Assembly (NCBI GenBank): GCA_030665925.1
Contig: DAOUYX010000054.1
Location: 1 to 8,939, forward strand
Direction of reading: 5' to 3'
DNA length: 8,939 nucleotides
Source of the DNA: Methanosarcinales archaeon
GTDB taxonomy: Archaea; Halobacteriota; Syntropharchaeia; Alkanophagales; Methanospirareceae
The notes under the pieces are model-generated. The model was not told where the DNA came from and did no database searches. It saw only the letters and a program-made list of their open reading frames with translations. The position numbers and the translations under genes were made by a program. Shown here in pieces: positions 1 through 5,462 of this stretch (its first letter is position 1; every line of letters starts with the position of its first letter).

Positions 1-1
1 A

Positions 2-466
2 TTGAAGGATCCGGCACTGCTCACCATTGGGATGGGGACGCATACAAATGCGAGCGTTGCGATAAAGCGTGCGATTACAGAGGTTGCACAGAGCAGACTC
101 ACACAGATACACGGTACACGCAACATTGGTGCAGCCACGGACATGAAGAAGATAATGGGCTACGAGTGGGTGCGAAAACAGAACAAGCACTGGTTTGAAA
201 TAGCGGAGGATGAAGAGTTTGATACCGTGAAATCCTCTTCTGTGGATACCGATGATTTCCTCGAGGATATAAAACACGTGATGGCACGCTTAAAGGCCGC
301 AGGATTAGAACGTGTGATCGTGGTGGACTTGACGAGAGAAGAGATGGGAGTGCCTGTGGTGCGGGTAGTCGTGCCGGGGTTGGAGATGTACGGTGTTGAT
401 GGTGACCGGATAGGAAGAAGGTGCAGGAATGCAAGAAAGGCACGTGTTCTTCAGACTGAGTCTTAA
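2..466 (+). CDS. YcaO-type McrA-glycine thioamidation protein, C-terminal part (5' end outside window)
   Basis: This is the C-terminal ~154 residues of a YcaO-fold ATP-dependent cyclodehydratase-like enzyme. The methanogen form (methanogenesis marker 1) works with TfuA to convert a backbone glycine of McrA to thioglycine. The visible support is the YcaO block TNASVAIKRAITEVAQSRL followed by an HGTRN segment, and near the end VVDLTREEMGVPVVRVVVPG, typical of the C-terminal region of this subgroup. The frame is open to the left edge, and the TTG at position 2 is only an in-frame codon, not a credible start. The stop is TAA. The next gene is convergent, so no TfuA gene lies downstream; one could lie upstream, outside the window. 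The family call is firm; the McrA substrate is inferred from the subgroup and from the MCR genes in this window. Confidence 0.85.
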   Translation: MKDPALLTIGMGTHTNASVAIKRAITEVAQSRLTQIHGTRNIGAATDMKKIMGYEWVRKQNKHWFEIAEDEEFDTVKSSSVDTDDFLEDIKHVMARLKAAGLERVIVVDLTREEMGVPVVRVVVPGLEMYGVDGDRIGRRCRNARKARVLQTES

Positions 467-505
467 TGCTGAATGTTCATTCAATAGACGGTTGGTAAAA
501 TAAGT

Positions 506-1096
506 TCATTCTAATAGCAGCAGTCCGAAGAAGGTTATTTTTTCATCGGGGGATGTTAACACCTCCAGCTCATAGCCTGCGTTCCTGACCGTCTTGAAAA
601 CATCTATTCCACACGCCTCCATCGAGGGCCTCATCCTCTGCTGCTGCTCACAAAGTCTCTTTGATGCTTGATCTAAAACAAAACTCGGCCGCTCCGGCAG
701 GCAATCATCGCAATAGGAGCACGGAAGTGCGCCCATTGCAAACGCTTTGTAATAGCCAGCCAGGAAAGCATGCCGCTCGAATTCAAACATCGTGTCATGC
801 ATTTCTTTTATCGCATCCCAGAGGTAATGGTGGATGTGCGCGGGTGGCACGTTGGGGTTTGGTTTAGCGTCAAATCGTGCCACGATCGCCTTCTCATAAC
901 ACTGTATCAGCTCCCTCGTCTCTTCCACTGAAGGAACATAAGGCGGGCAGCTTAGATGCTTGCCATACGCTTTACAGCCATACCTGCATTTCCACCGTGC
1001 CCACTCCGCCACTTCAATCGTATCTGCGGAAATGAGTTTAAAATCCGAATGAATACCCCTCAACTCTTCTAACAAAGTATCTAATTCCTTCTTCAT
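506..1096 (-). CDS. DUF2284 family predicted metal-binding protein
   Basis: A 196-residue cysteine-rich cytoplasmic protein of the DUF2284 type, full length for that family. Cysteines form two groups: C37, C41 and C50 in a CRYGCKAYGKHLSCPPYVPS stretch, and C126, C129 and C132 in PCSYCDDC. Further cysteines are at C149 and C162 (RPSMEACGIDVF). The pattern suggests binding of an iron-sulfur cluster or another metal. The biochemical role of the family is not established. The ATG at 1096 has a GAGG ribosome-binding site 7 nt upstream on the minus strand. It lies 106 nt downstream of a small zinc-ribbon gene on the same strand, and I see no convincing TATA box between them, so the two may share a transcript. 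It converges on the YcaO gene with a 39 nt gap. The family call is confident; the function is unknown. Confidence 0.85.
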   Translation of the reverse strand: MKKELDTLLEELRGIHSDFKLISADTIEVAEWARWKCRYGCKAYGKHLSCPPYVPSVEETRELIQCYEKAIVARFDAKPNPNVPPAHIHHYLWDAIKEMHDTMFEFERHAFLAGYYKAFAMGALPCSYCDDCLPERPSFVLDQASKRLCEQQQRMRPSMEACGIDVFKTVRNAGYELEVLTSPDEKITFFGLLLLE

Positions 1097-1103
1097 CTTT
1101 GAG

Positions 1104-1107
1104 CCTC
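1104..1107 (-). promoter_or_regulatory. Ribosome-binding site of the DUF2284 gene
   Basis: GAGG on the minus strand ends 7 nt before the ATG at 1096. It supports that start. Confidence 0.5.
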
Positions 1108-1202
1108 TGTTCTCTTCACATAACGTTCTGCAACTATCGTAGCTATAACTACAGCGGTATGCACAGCAGCGTCTCGTTACTCATTAGATACGGCTTTGTA
1201 CG

Positions 1203-1355
1203 TTATATCTTTACAACGTTTTCCGACATGCAAGAAGGGCAGACCACTTTCTCGCCCATCGCATCAAACTTGTTGCCACACTCATTACACTTGTACCGCT
1301 CGAGTTCTAACTGCTCAATCTCAAGGTCAAAATCCCCTCCTCCAGCACTACACAT
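1203..1355 (-). CDS. Small zinc-ribbon protein (50 aa)
   Basis: This 50-residue gene reads MCSAGGGDFDLEIEQLELER and then YKCNECGNKFDAMGEKVVCP, ending SCMSENVVKI. Two CxxC knuckles (C23/C26 and C39/C42) are 12 residues apart, which is the geometry of a one-domain rubredoxin-like or FmdB-like zinc ribbon. The N-terminal Cys-Ser-Ala-Gly-Gly-Gly segment and the acidic linker are probably flexible. The start is well supported: GGTGAT, complementary to the archaeal 16S rRNA 3' end, lies 8 nt before the ATG, and a TATA box lies about 60 nt upstream. It is followed on the same strand by the DUF2284 gene. Small ribbons like this often act as metal-binding adaptors or nucleic-acid-binding proteins. No specific partner can be named. 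Confidence 0.8.
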   Translation of the reverse strand: MCSAGGGDFDLEIEQLELERYKCNECGNKFDAMGEKVVCPSCMSENVVKI

Positions 1356-1363
1356 CGCAACCA

Positions 1364-1369
1364 ATCACC
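1364..1369 (-). promoter_or_regulatory. Strong Shine-Dalgarno site of the zinc-ribbon gene
   Basis: GGTGAT on the minus strand, inside a longer GGGGGTGATT run, is 8 nt from the ATG at 1355. It is the main evidence that this very short frame is translated. Confidence 0.7.
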
Positions 1370-1415
1370 CCCGTTATTTATTCTACTTTACTCGTCTCAC
1401 AGGTATGAGATTTGA

Positions 1416-1426
1416 CATATAAAAAG
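1416..1426 (-). promoter_or_regulatory. TATA box of the zinc-ribbon/DUF2284 transcript
   Basis: The minus strand reads CTTTTTATATG, an archaeal-type TATA element. Initiation about 25 nt downstream would give a leader of roughly 40 nt carrying the GGTGAT site. TTGAC pentamers lie on both sides of it (1412-1416, 1427-1431 and 1441-1445 on the plus strand). Confidence 0.5.
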
Positions 1427-1437
1427 TTGACGGTTTA

Positions 1438-1594
1438 AACTTGACTTTGTCACATTTCAAATTTACCGCAGAGAACGCGGAATTAGAGGTTTAGTTTATT
1501 AGCGGTTCAACTCGTTAGCTAAACCTCCAAACCCCTAAACCTACATCCTCTGCGTTCTCCGTGAACTCCGCGGTTAATCTGACAATGTCAAGTT
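1438..1594. repeat. 157-bp inverted-repeat element, non-coding
   Basis: The outer arms 1438-1456 and 1576-1594 are inverted copies (AACTTGACtTTGTCAcATT against AACTTGACaTTGTCAgATT), matching at 17 of 19 positions. Inside these lie related GC-rich arms: ACCGCAGAGAACGCGG at 1465-1480, and on the minus strand of 1547-1574 a longer version containing CGGAGAACGCAGAGG. A perfect 9-bp inner pair, GAGGTTTAG (1486-1494) and CTAAACCTC (1519-1527), closes a 24-nt loop. The transcript could fold into one long imperfect hairpin. The element separates the methyltransferase stop (1605) from the zinc-ribbon promoter. It could be a small non-autonomous mobile element, a dispersed repeat or a processing/termination structure. 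No clear target-site duplication is visible at its ends. Confidence 0.65.
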
Positions 1595-1604
1595 ACTTCA
1601 TAAT

Positions 1605-2237
1605 TCATTTTATCGCTTTGAGCACAACAAAAGCACCTTCACCATAACCGTCCTTTATCGGCTCAATCGTTTGTATCCCGGTTAAATTAGGGAAAATCGT
1701 TTGGGTGAAAGTAAAATTAGTAAATCTCGCCTTCTTTACGTGTGAAACGACCTCATCCACTGAATAGAACGTAGCTACCTTGTAGAATACGTTCTCGCTC
1801 TTCTTTCGCTGATACAACTTACCCATAGGACTGTTCTTGTCTATAAAGCCTATGATCAAACGTCCACCGGGTTTTAAAACTCTGTACGCCTCTTTAAATG
1901 CAACAGCGATATCGTCTACAAAGCAGATCGTAGTAACCATGAGCGCATAATCAAACTGCGCATCCGCAAACGGAAGCGCCTCGGCTACACCTGCAACGAC
2001 TTTTATCCCTCTCTGTTGAGCGAGTGCTCGCATTTTGCGTGAGGGTTCTACTCCCAGTGTAATACCCAAAGGCGCAGCGAACCGACCGCTACCAACACCG
2101 ATTTCAACTCCTGTCCCACGCTCAGGCAACTGCTCCTTTACTGCAAGAAGCTCGGATTCGTACTCTAACTTGTGCCACTCAAACCACTCGTCATACCTGA
2201 GTGCGTGTGTTTCAAAGGGTTCGGTTTTTGTTGGCAT
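1605..2237 (-). CDS. Class I SAM-dependent methyltransferase (UbiE/Methyltransf_11 type)
   Basis: A 210-residue single-domain methyltransferase with a Rossmann fold. Motif I is VEIGVGSGRFA (residues 44-54), the expected SAM-binding glycine loop. The acidic residue ending strand beta-2 lies in GVEPSRKM (62-69). GVAEALPF and FDYALM (around 83-100) form the motif II region, and YRVLKPGGRLIIGF is the post-motif seen in UbiE-like enzymes. The length is normal for a stand-alone Methyltransf_11 protein, and no extra substrate domain is visible, so the substrate (small molecule, quinone, lipid or protein) cannot be read from the sequence. The ATG at 2237 has no Shine-Dalgarno site, and a TATA box about 40 nt upstream suggests a very short leader. 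It appears monocistronic, with the inverted-repeat element immediately downstream. Confidence 0.85.
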   Translation of the reverse strand: MPTKTEPFETHALRYDEWFEWHKLEYESELLAVKEQLPERGTGVEIGVGSGRFAAPLGITLGVEPSRKMRALAQQRGIKVVAGVAEALPFADAQFDYALMVTTICFVDDIAVAFKEAYRVLKPGGRLIIGFIDKNSPMGKLYQRKKSENVFYKVATFYSVDEVVSHVKKARFTNFTFTQTIFPNLTGIQTIEPIKDGYGEGAFVVLKAIK

Positions 2238-2270
2238 TGATATGTTCTAAAGTATTGTGAGAGATTGTGC

Positions 2271-2286
2271 TTATAATATATATACG
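2271..2286 (-). promoter_or_regulatory. TATA box of the methyltransferase gene at 1605-2237
   Basis: The minus strand reads CGTATATATATTATAA, centred about 40 nt before the ATG at 2237. This predicts a 5' leader of about 10-15 nt, which fits the missing ribosome-binding site. Confidence 0.5.
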
Positions 2287-2337
2287 ATAAACGAAGTTGA
2301 TTTTCCCTCTATTAGTATCTGATCTTCCAACACCCGA

Positions 2338-2629
2338 TTAACCGATTATCATGATTCTTTTCTGTGCTTCAGCCAATGTCGTGAAGCCCACGTTTATCTC
2401 ATAACTCTGCCCAACGTACCGCATATCCAACGAATAAAACCGCATTTGTTGCGAGCGTCGTGCCATGCGAGAAGGAGGTAGTACGAGAGCATCTCGTCAA
2501 TCCATGCTCATCAATAGCGAGTTCGGGCTTCTATGGTGTGGACGGCACCTTGAATGTCCTTATCGCTCCCTTATCAAATACCACAAAGTCTGTGAAGGTA
2601 CCGCCGATATCAGTACTAATAGGCATCAT
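2338..2629 (-). pseudogene. Hydantoinase/oxoprolinase (HyuA-type) pseudogene, internally deleted
   Basis: Read on the minus strand, the start at 2629 (ATG ATG) gives MMPISTDIGGTFTDFVVF, then FKVPSTP, an in-frame TAG at 2531-2533, KPELAIDEHG and SHGTTLATNAV. This is the N-terminus of an N-methylhydantoinase/5-oxoprolinase A subunit, including the DIGGTFTD nucleotide-binding loop and the HGTT motif. At about 2430-2440 the reading shifts frame and continues as LDMRYVGQSYEINVGF, then TTLAEAQKRI, ending in TAA at 2338. RYVGQSYE is a motif from near the far end of the same protein. HyuA proteins are usually about 650-700 residues and only about 97 codons remain, so most of the gene was deleted and the remnant also carries a stop and a frameshift. 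No hyuB-like neighbour is seen. The gene cannot make a working enzyme. Confidence 0.8.
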
Positions 2630-2639
2630 TTATATAAAA
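2629..2639 (+). promoter_or_regulatory. TATA box of the small zinc-protein operon
   Basis: TTTATATAAAA lies about 30 nt before the ATG at 2665, so transcription would start at or within a few nt of the start codon (a leaderless or nearly leaderless message). It directly abuts, and overlaps by one base, the start codon of the hydantoinase pseudogene on the other strand. The core is nearly symmetric. Confidence 0.55.
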
Positions 2640-2664
2640 TGAAAGCCTCAAATATAATAAATAC

Positions 2665-2904
2665 ATGCGAGAAGAGGAAACAGCCGAGGAAAGACGGAAG
2701 AGGTGGGTAGAACGAGAAGCGAAAAAAACCGATGAACAGAGACCCAAAGAAGGGGTATGTTCAAGCTGCGGTAAAAAGGTGAAAGAGGGAGAATACATCG
2801 AGGTCAAAGGTAAGATTCTTTGCGCAGAGTGTTATGAGCACGAATTGGATTCGGCGATGGACATGGAAGACATGGGAGCCGCAGATAGCTGTGGAGCAGG
2901 ATAA
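2665..2904 (+). CDS. Small zinc-binding protein with LIM-like CxxC pair (79 aa)
   Basis: This 79-residue protein begins with about 28 charged residues (MREEETAEERRKRWVERE...), probably a helix. A compact metal site follows: C32-x2-C35 (CSSCGKK) and C53-x2-C56 (CAECYEHE), with 17 residues between the pairs, ending in an acidic tail with one more cysteine (C75). The spacing resembles one half of a LIM or treble-clef zinc finger. No catalytic motif is seen, so a structural, adaptor or nucleic-acid-binding role is possible. The start is set by the TATA box at 2629-2639, which implies a leaderless message. The next gene begins 14 nt after the stop and is almost certainly co-transcribed. Probably a real gene; its function is unknown. 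Confidence 0.7.
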   Translation: MREEETAEERRKRWVEREAKKTDEQRPKEGVCSSCGKKVKEGEYIEVKGKILCAECYEHELDSAMDMEDMGAADSCGAG

Positions 2905-2908
2905 ATAA

Positions 2909-2912
2909 GGAG
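2909..2912 (+). promoter_or_regulatory. Ribosome-binding site of the 100-aa gene
   Basis: GGAG, within AAGGAGAG, is 6 nt before the ATG at 2919. It supports internal initiation on a two-gene transcript. Confidence 0.6.
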
Positions 2913-2918
2913 AGAAAA

Positions 2919-3221
2919 ATGGACGAAAAAATATACACGCTTCCCATCCCCCGTGCTATAGCTACGGGTATAATATTTGAAGCCGCGGAGAAATTTGGGT
3001 TGGAAGTAGATCAGGAAAACCCACCTGAAGATGCGTTTGATGTAAGAACCGATTTACCAATCAAGGATTATGTGCCCCGGATAATACTGCGGGGAGATTC
3101 TCCTGATAAATTGGTGGCGGCACAAGAATACATATACACGAAGCATGAGGAATGGATAAATAACCTGGAAGAGTGGCGTAAGATGCGTCGTGAGCGATTT
3201 CAACGGAAGATGCGGAAGTAA
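2919..3221 (+). CDS. Conserved-looking hypothetical protein (100 aa)
   Basis: I do not recognise this 100-residue protein. It begins MDEKIYTLPIPRAIATGIIF and continues as a soluble alpha/beta sequence with a central strand-like stretch (YVPRIILRGDSPDKLVAAQEYI). It ends in a strongly charged helix that is rich in tryptophan early on (EEWINNLEEWRKMRRERF) and very basic at the tail. There is no signal peptide, membrane segment or cysteine. The basic C-terminus would suit RNA or DNA binding or contact with an acidic partner, but that is only a guess. It has a good GGAG site, follows the zinc-binding gene by 14 nt and is followed by a small hairpin, so the two genes form a compact operon. Confidence 0.65.
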   Translation: MDEKIYTLPIPRAIATGIIFEAAEKFGLEVDQENPPEDAFDVRTDLPIKDYVPRIILRGDSPDKLVAAQEYIYTKHEEWINNLEEWRKMRRERFQRKMRK

Positions 3222-3227
3222 ACAAAC

Positions 3228-3246
3228 CTTTTCTTCAGAAGAAAAG
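3228..3246 (+). terminator. Possible hairpin terminator after the two-gene operon
   Basis: CTTTTCTT, CAG, AAGAAAAG forms a perfect 8-bp stem with a 3-nt loop, 7 nt after the stop at 3221. The stem is AT-rich and only a short T run follows. It also lies between convergent genes and could serve either strand. Confidence 0.3.
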
Positions 3247-3294
3247 CTTTACCAAAAGAACCTCGTGATTTTGCAATTTATTACTGGAATGACT

Positions 3295-4236
3295 TTAATT
3301 CTTTAACTCACCCGTATAAACCCATTGGTCGAGATAACCATCGCTTTCCCTATTCTCTTTTATCACCGCTTCAAACTCACCGCTTAATATCTCGTCCAGA
3401 ATAACCGTTTCCTCTTCACTCGATACCGTAAATAGCACTTTACCTTTGCTTTTTAAAACTTTTGGGACTTCTCTGAGCACCTTCTCCCAACCGAATCGCT
3501 CAAACGGAGTGAGCTTGCCAACCATAAATCCAAACACCACGTCGAACTCCTTACCGAAGAACGCCGAAAGAAGTGAACAATCCAATACAATGCTCTTCTT
3601 TGGCTCTAATACGCCTTCTTCCAATCCTTTGCAAATCTCACATTTGTCTACGTCTATGGTAAAGGGAAAAATACCTAATTCGTGCAGTGCAATGGTCGCA
3701 CCACCGTCGCCACAGCCAATCTCAAGTGTCTTCTTATTTGATCCTGTATCAATGCCATATTCCCCTAAAAACTCGATTAACGCCTTCTTCAATACTTCTA
3801 CCCTTCCTCGCGGATAAAAGCTCTCCGCCTTCAAATCGCAATCACAAAATAATCTGTTCACCAATCCAACGGAATAAAATTCAATCACTCCTTCATGAAA
3901 CTTTCCCCGCTCAACCACCAACTCGCTCTCCTCAGCTCCTTTTATCTTACGTGCGAGAGTCTCGAATTCTTCTTTCCTCATCTCTTCTGCAATAACATCG
4001 GTAAAGACCATCCAAAAGCTCAAATCCTTGTCACGCACCGCAATGCCGATCAGCTCGTTTCGCTCATCATATACCCTTATCACCTCTAACACATCTGCTT
4101 CCTTGACTTTACTCATATAGTCCAGCGTTTTGTCTATCCGCTTTTGTCCCGCATAGCTGTCTTCTACCAGGACAAAATCATCTATCGCCAATAAATTGCT
4201 CAGTTCCGTTTTAAGTCGTTTCGATTCCTCATTCAT
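3295..4236 (-). CDS. Class I SAM-dependent methyltransferase with extra N-terminal domain
   Basis: A 313-residue protein. The C-terminal half is a Rossmann methyltransferase: motif I LEIGCGDGGA (about 171-180), acidic strand beta-2 TIDVDKCE (about 193-200), then FDVVFGFMVGKL (about 231-242) and a VPKVLKSKGKVLFTV post-motif. The first ~140 residues match no family I can name. They include a charged alpha/beta stretch and an LFCDCD cysteine pair just before the methyltransferase domain, and could select the substrate. I chose ATG 4236 over an in-frame TTG at 4248 because it makes a 4-nt ATGA overlap with the stop of the upstream gene, a usual sign of translational coupling. It is the last gene of the atwA-mcrC cluster. 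Protein methylation of MCR or a change to F430 is a plausible, unproved role. Confidence 0.8.
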   Translation of the reverse strand: MNEESKRLKTELSNLLAIDDFVLVEDSYAGQKRIDKTLDYMSKVKEADVLEVIRVYDERNELIGIAVRDKDLSFWMVFTDVIAEEMRKEEFETLARKIKGAEESELVVERGKFHEGVIEFYSVGLVNRLFCDCDLKAESFYPRGRVEVLKKALIEFLGEYGIDTGSNKKTLEIGCGDGGATIALHELGIFPFTIDVDKCEICKGLEEGVLEPKKSIVLDCSLLSAFFGKEFDVVFGFMVGKLTPFERFGWEKVLREVPKVLKSKGKVLFTVSSEEETVILDEILSGEFEAVIKENRESDGYLDQWVYTGELKN

Positions 4237-4799
4237 TTTCCCACGCAATACGTAATAAACTGTTCTGATGGATATTCGTGAATACTCGTCGCGATAATTT
4301 TGCCAGCTCCATACTCTGAGACCGTCAAAATCGCTTTCTCCTCTTTATCCTCCTTCACCGTTAATATTACGTCCCAGCCATCCCCTAACTCTTCAAAGTA
4401 GCCGTCACACAGACATTCGTCTCTCTCCACTATCGTTGCCGCCTTATGCTCCTTCACCTGCTCTATCTTCACCGTTCGCTCCCCTCTCAGATACTTGATC
4501 CCCCAAGGCAGCCAATTATACGCATTCTGACTTGAAAATGCACCTGAGACTAAGAGGGTGCCTCCAGCCTTTACGAAATTAGTTATAAACATGCTGTTTG
4601 CTCTAAGATCCGTTAGTACCGTAGAATAGAACGCATTCCCAAACCCCGCCGGCACGATTACTAACCGACATGCTCTCCATGAAAAGAACGGGGCAGCCAA
4701 TGTTTTTGGCGTTACAACCTCGCAATCAAACCCTCTGTCAGTAAGATACCGCTTAAACGGTGTGTCCTTGTCCCATAGCAATGCTATTCCCAGCTCCAT
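4233..4799 (-). CDS. Class I glutamine-amidotransferase-like (GATase1-fold) protein of unknown function
   Basis: This 188-residue protein looks like a flavodoxin/GATase1-like alpha/beta domain. It starts MELGIALLWDKDTPFKRYLT, then has a strand-loop LVIVPAGFGNAFYS (about 47-59), a helix FITNFVKAGG (71-80) and the strand-elbow TLLVSGAFSS (81-90). In active class I amidotransferases and in biotin-protein-ligase N-terminal-like domains this elbow carries the catalytic cysteine. Here it reads SGAFSS, so glutaminase activity is unlikely. A late GAGKIIATSIHEYPS segment resembles the closing part of ThuA/BPL_N-like folds. It starts 60 nt after the mcrC stop and overlaps the methyltransferase gene by four bases, so the two proteins probably work together. 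The fold assignment is from motif appearance only. Confidence 0.6.
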   Translation of the reverse strand: MELGIALLWDKDTPFKRYLTDRGFDCEVVTPKTLAAPFFSWRACRLVIVPAGFGNAFYSTVLTDLRANSMFITNFVKAGGTLLVSGAFSSQNAYNWLPWGIKYLRGERTVKIEQVKEHKAATIVERDECLCDGYFEELGDGWDVILTVKEDKEEKAILTVSEYGAGKIIATSIHEYPSEQFITYCVGK

Positions 4800-4859
4800 C
4801 TGTTTTCTTTTACCACAGCGAAAAGTTTATTATGTTTTGCGTTTTGGCGTTTCCGTAGT

Positions 4860-5459
4860 TTATTCTAGTTCCCGAAGGCACTTTTTCACTTTACTTACGA
4901 TTTCATTAAGTTTCTCTTGTGGAACGCTCTCGTGCCTTACAATGCCACTCACGATACCCACAACCTTCCCCTGTGTCTCACCTTCCTTGAATCTCGTGCT
5001 TACACCTATATCCTCGAAATCTTTGAAAGTTATGGGGCACTGGCAAAGAACGATCGCAGGGATCTTTACCTTCCGCAACTCGAACCGCACCTTATAGATG
5101 AAATGCACTTTGACGTTACCGTGATGCAGAATGGCAAGCTTATGCTGCCCGATTATCTCGATCTCTCTCTGCTCCAAGCCGAACGCTACGCCATGCCCGC
5201 CGCCGGACGGTGCATCCGCCGGTGTTCCGTCACCGGCATTCAAGATTATCTCTCCGACGTTTATACCCTGCCCCCGTAATTCCGTAGTTATCTCGCAGAC
5301 CGGCTTTGGCACGTGTCGGTACCCCGGCGACATTGCGACTGCGATTACGTCATTCTTCCGCGCCTTTGCACACGTCCCTCTCTGTGCAATACCGCCACCT
5401 AAGCCAAGCCCTTGCCCTTTTCTGCAAATTACTATCTGCGTTTCTCTCCCTACCGCCAT
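4860..5459 (-). CDS. mcrC: Methyl-coenzyme M reductase operon protein C (McrC), MCR activation factor
   Basis: This 199-residue protein matches McrC along its whole length. Hallmarks include VGRETQIVICRKGQGLGLGG with AQRGT (start), VIAVAMSPGYRHVPKPVCEI, LNAGDGTPADAPSGGGHG, HKLAILHHGNVKVHFIYK and KIPAIVLCQCPITFKDFEDI, ending in a helix with a KVKKCLRELE tail. McrC is a cytoplasmic subunit of the complex that reductively activates the Ni-F430 of MCR with ATP hydrolysis by component A2. Its start is only 3 nt after the stop of the upstream atwA copy, so the two partners are made from one message. In many methanogens mcrC sits inside the mcrBDCGA operon. Here no MCR subunit gene is present in the window, and mcrC is attached to its ATPase instead. 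Family identity is very secure. Confidence 0.95.
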   Translation of the reverse strand: MAVGRETQIVICRKGQGLGLGGGIAQRGTCAKARKNDVIAVAMSPGYRHVPKPVCEITTELRGQGINVGEIILNAGDGTPADAPSGGGHGVAFGLEQREIEIIGQHKLAILHHGNVKVHFIYKVRFELRKVKIPAIVLCQCPITFKDFEDIGVSTRFKEGETQGKVVGIVSGIVRHESVPQEKLNEIVSKVKKCLRELE

Positions 5460-5462
5460 TTC

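Noticed and set aside
1093..1177. Minus-strand frame of 27 codons ending in a stop that overlaps the DUF2284 ATG (contains HTAVVIATIVAERYVKRTEA)
   Set aside because: The overlap looks like translational coupling, but the frame opens just after a stop and has only an internal GTG as a possible start with no ribosome-binding site. Too short to support.
1099..1422. Plus-strand open frames of 107 and 70 codons
   Set aside because: They are antisense to the zinc-ribbon gene, which has CxxC motifs, a strong ribosome-binding site and a promoter. The plus-strand translations look random.
2531..2533. In-frame TAG in the hydantoinase remnant read as pyrrolysine
   Set aside because: The same gene also has a frameshift and lacks most of its length, so decay explains the stop; a single base change from AAG would give it.
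2460..2710. Plus-strand frames of 60 and 81 codons
   Set aside because: They overlap the hydantoinase pseudogene on the opposite strand and run into the start of the better supported 79-aa zinc-binding gene in another frame.
4246..4248. TTG start for the methyltransferase, four codons upstream
   Set aside because: The ATG at 4236 gives a standard ATGA overlap with the upstream gene and is a stronger start codon.
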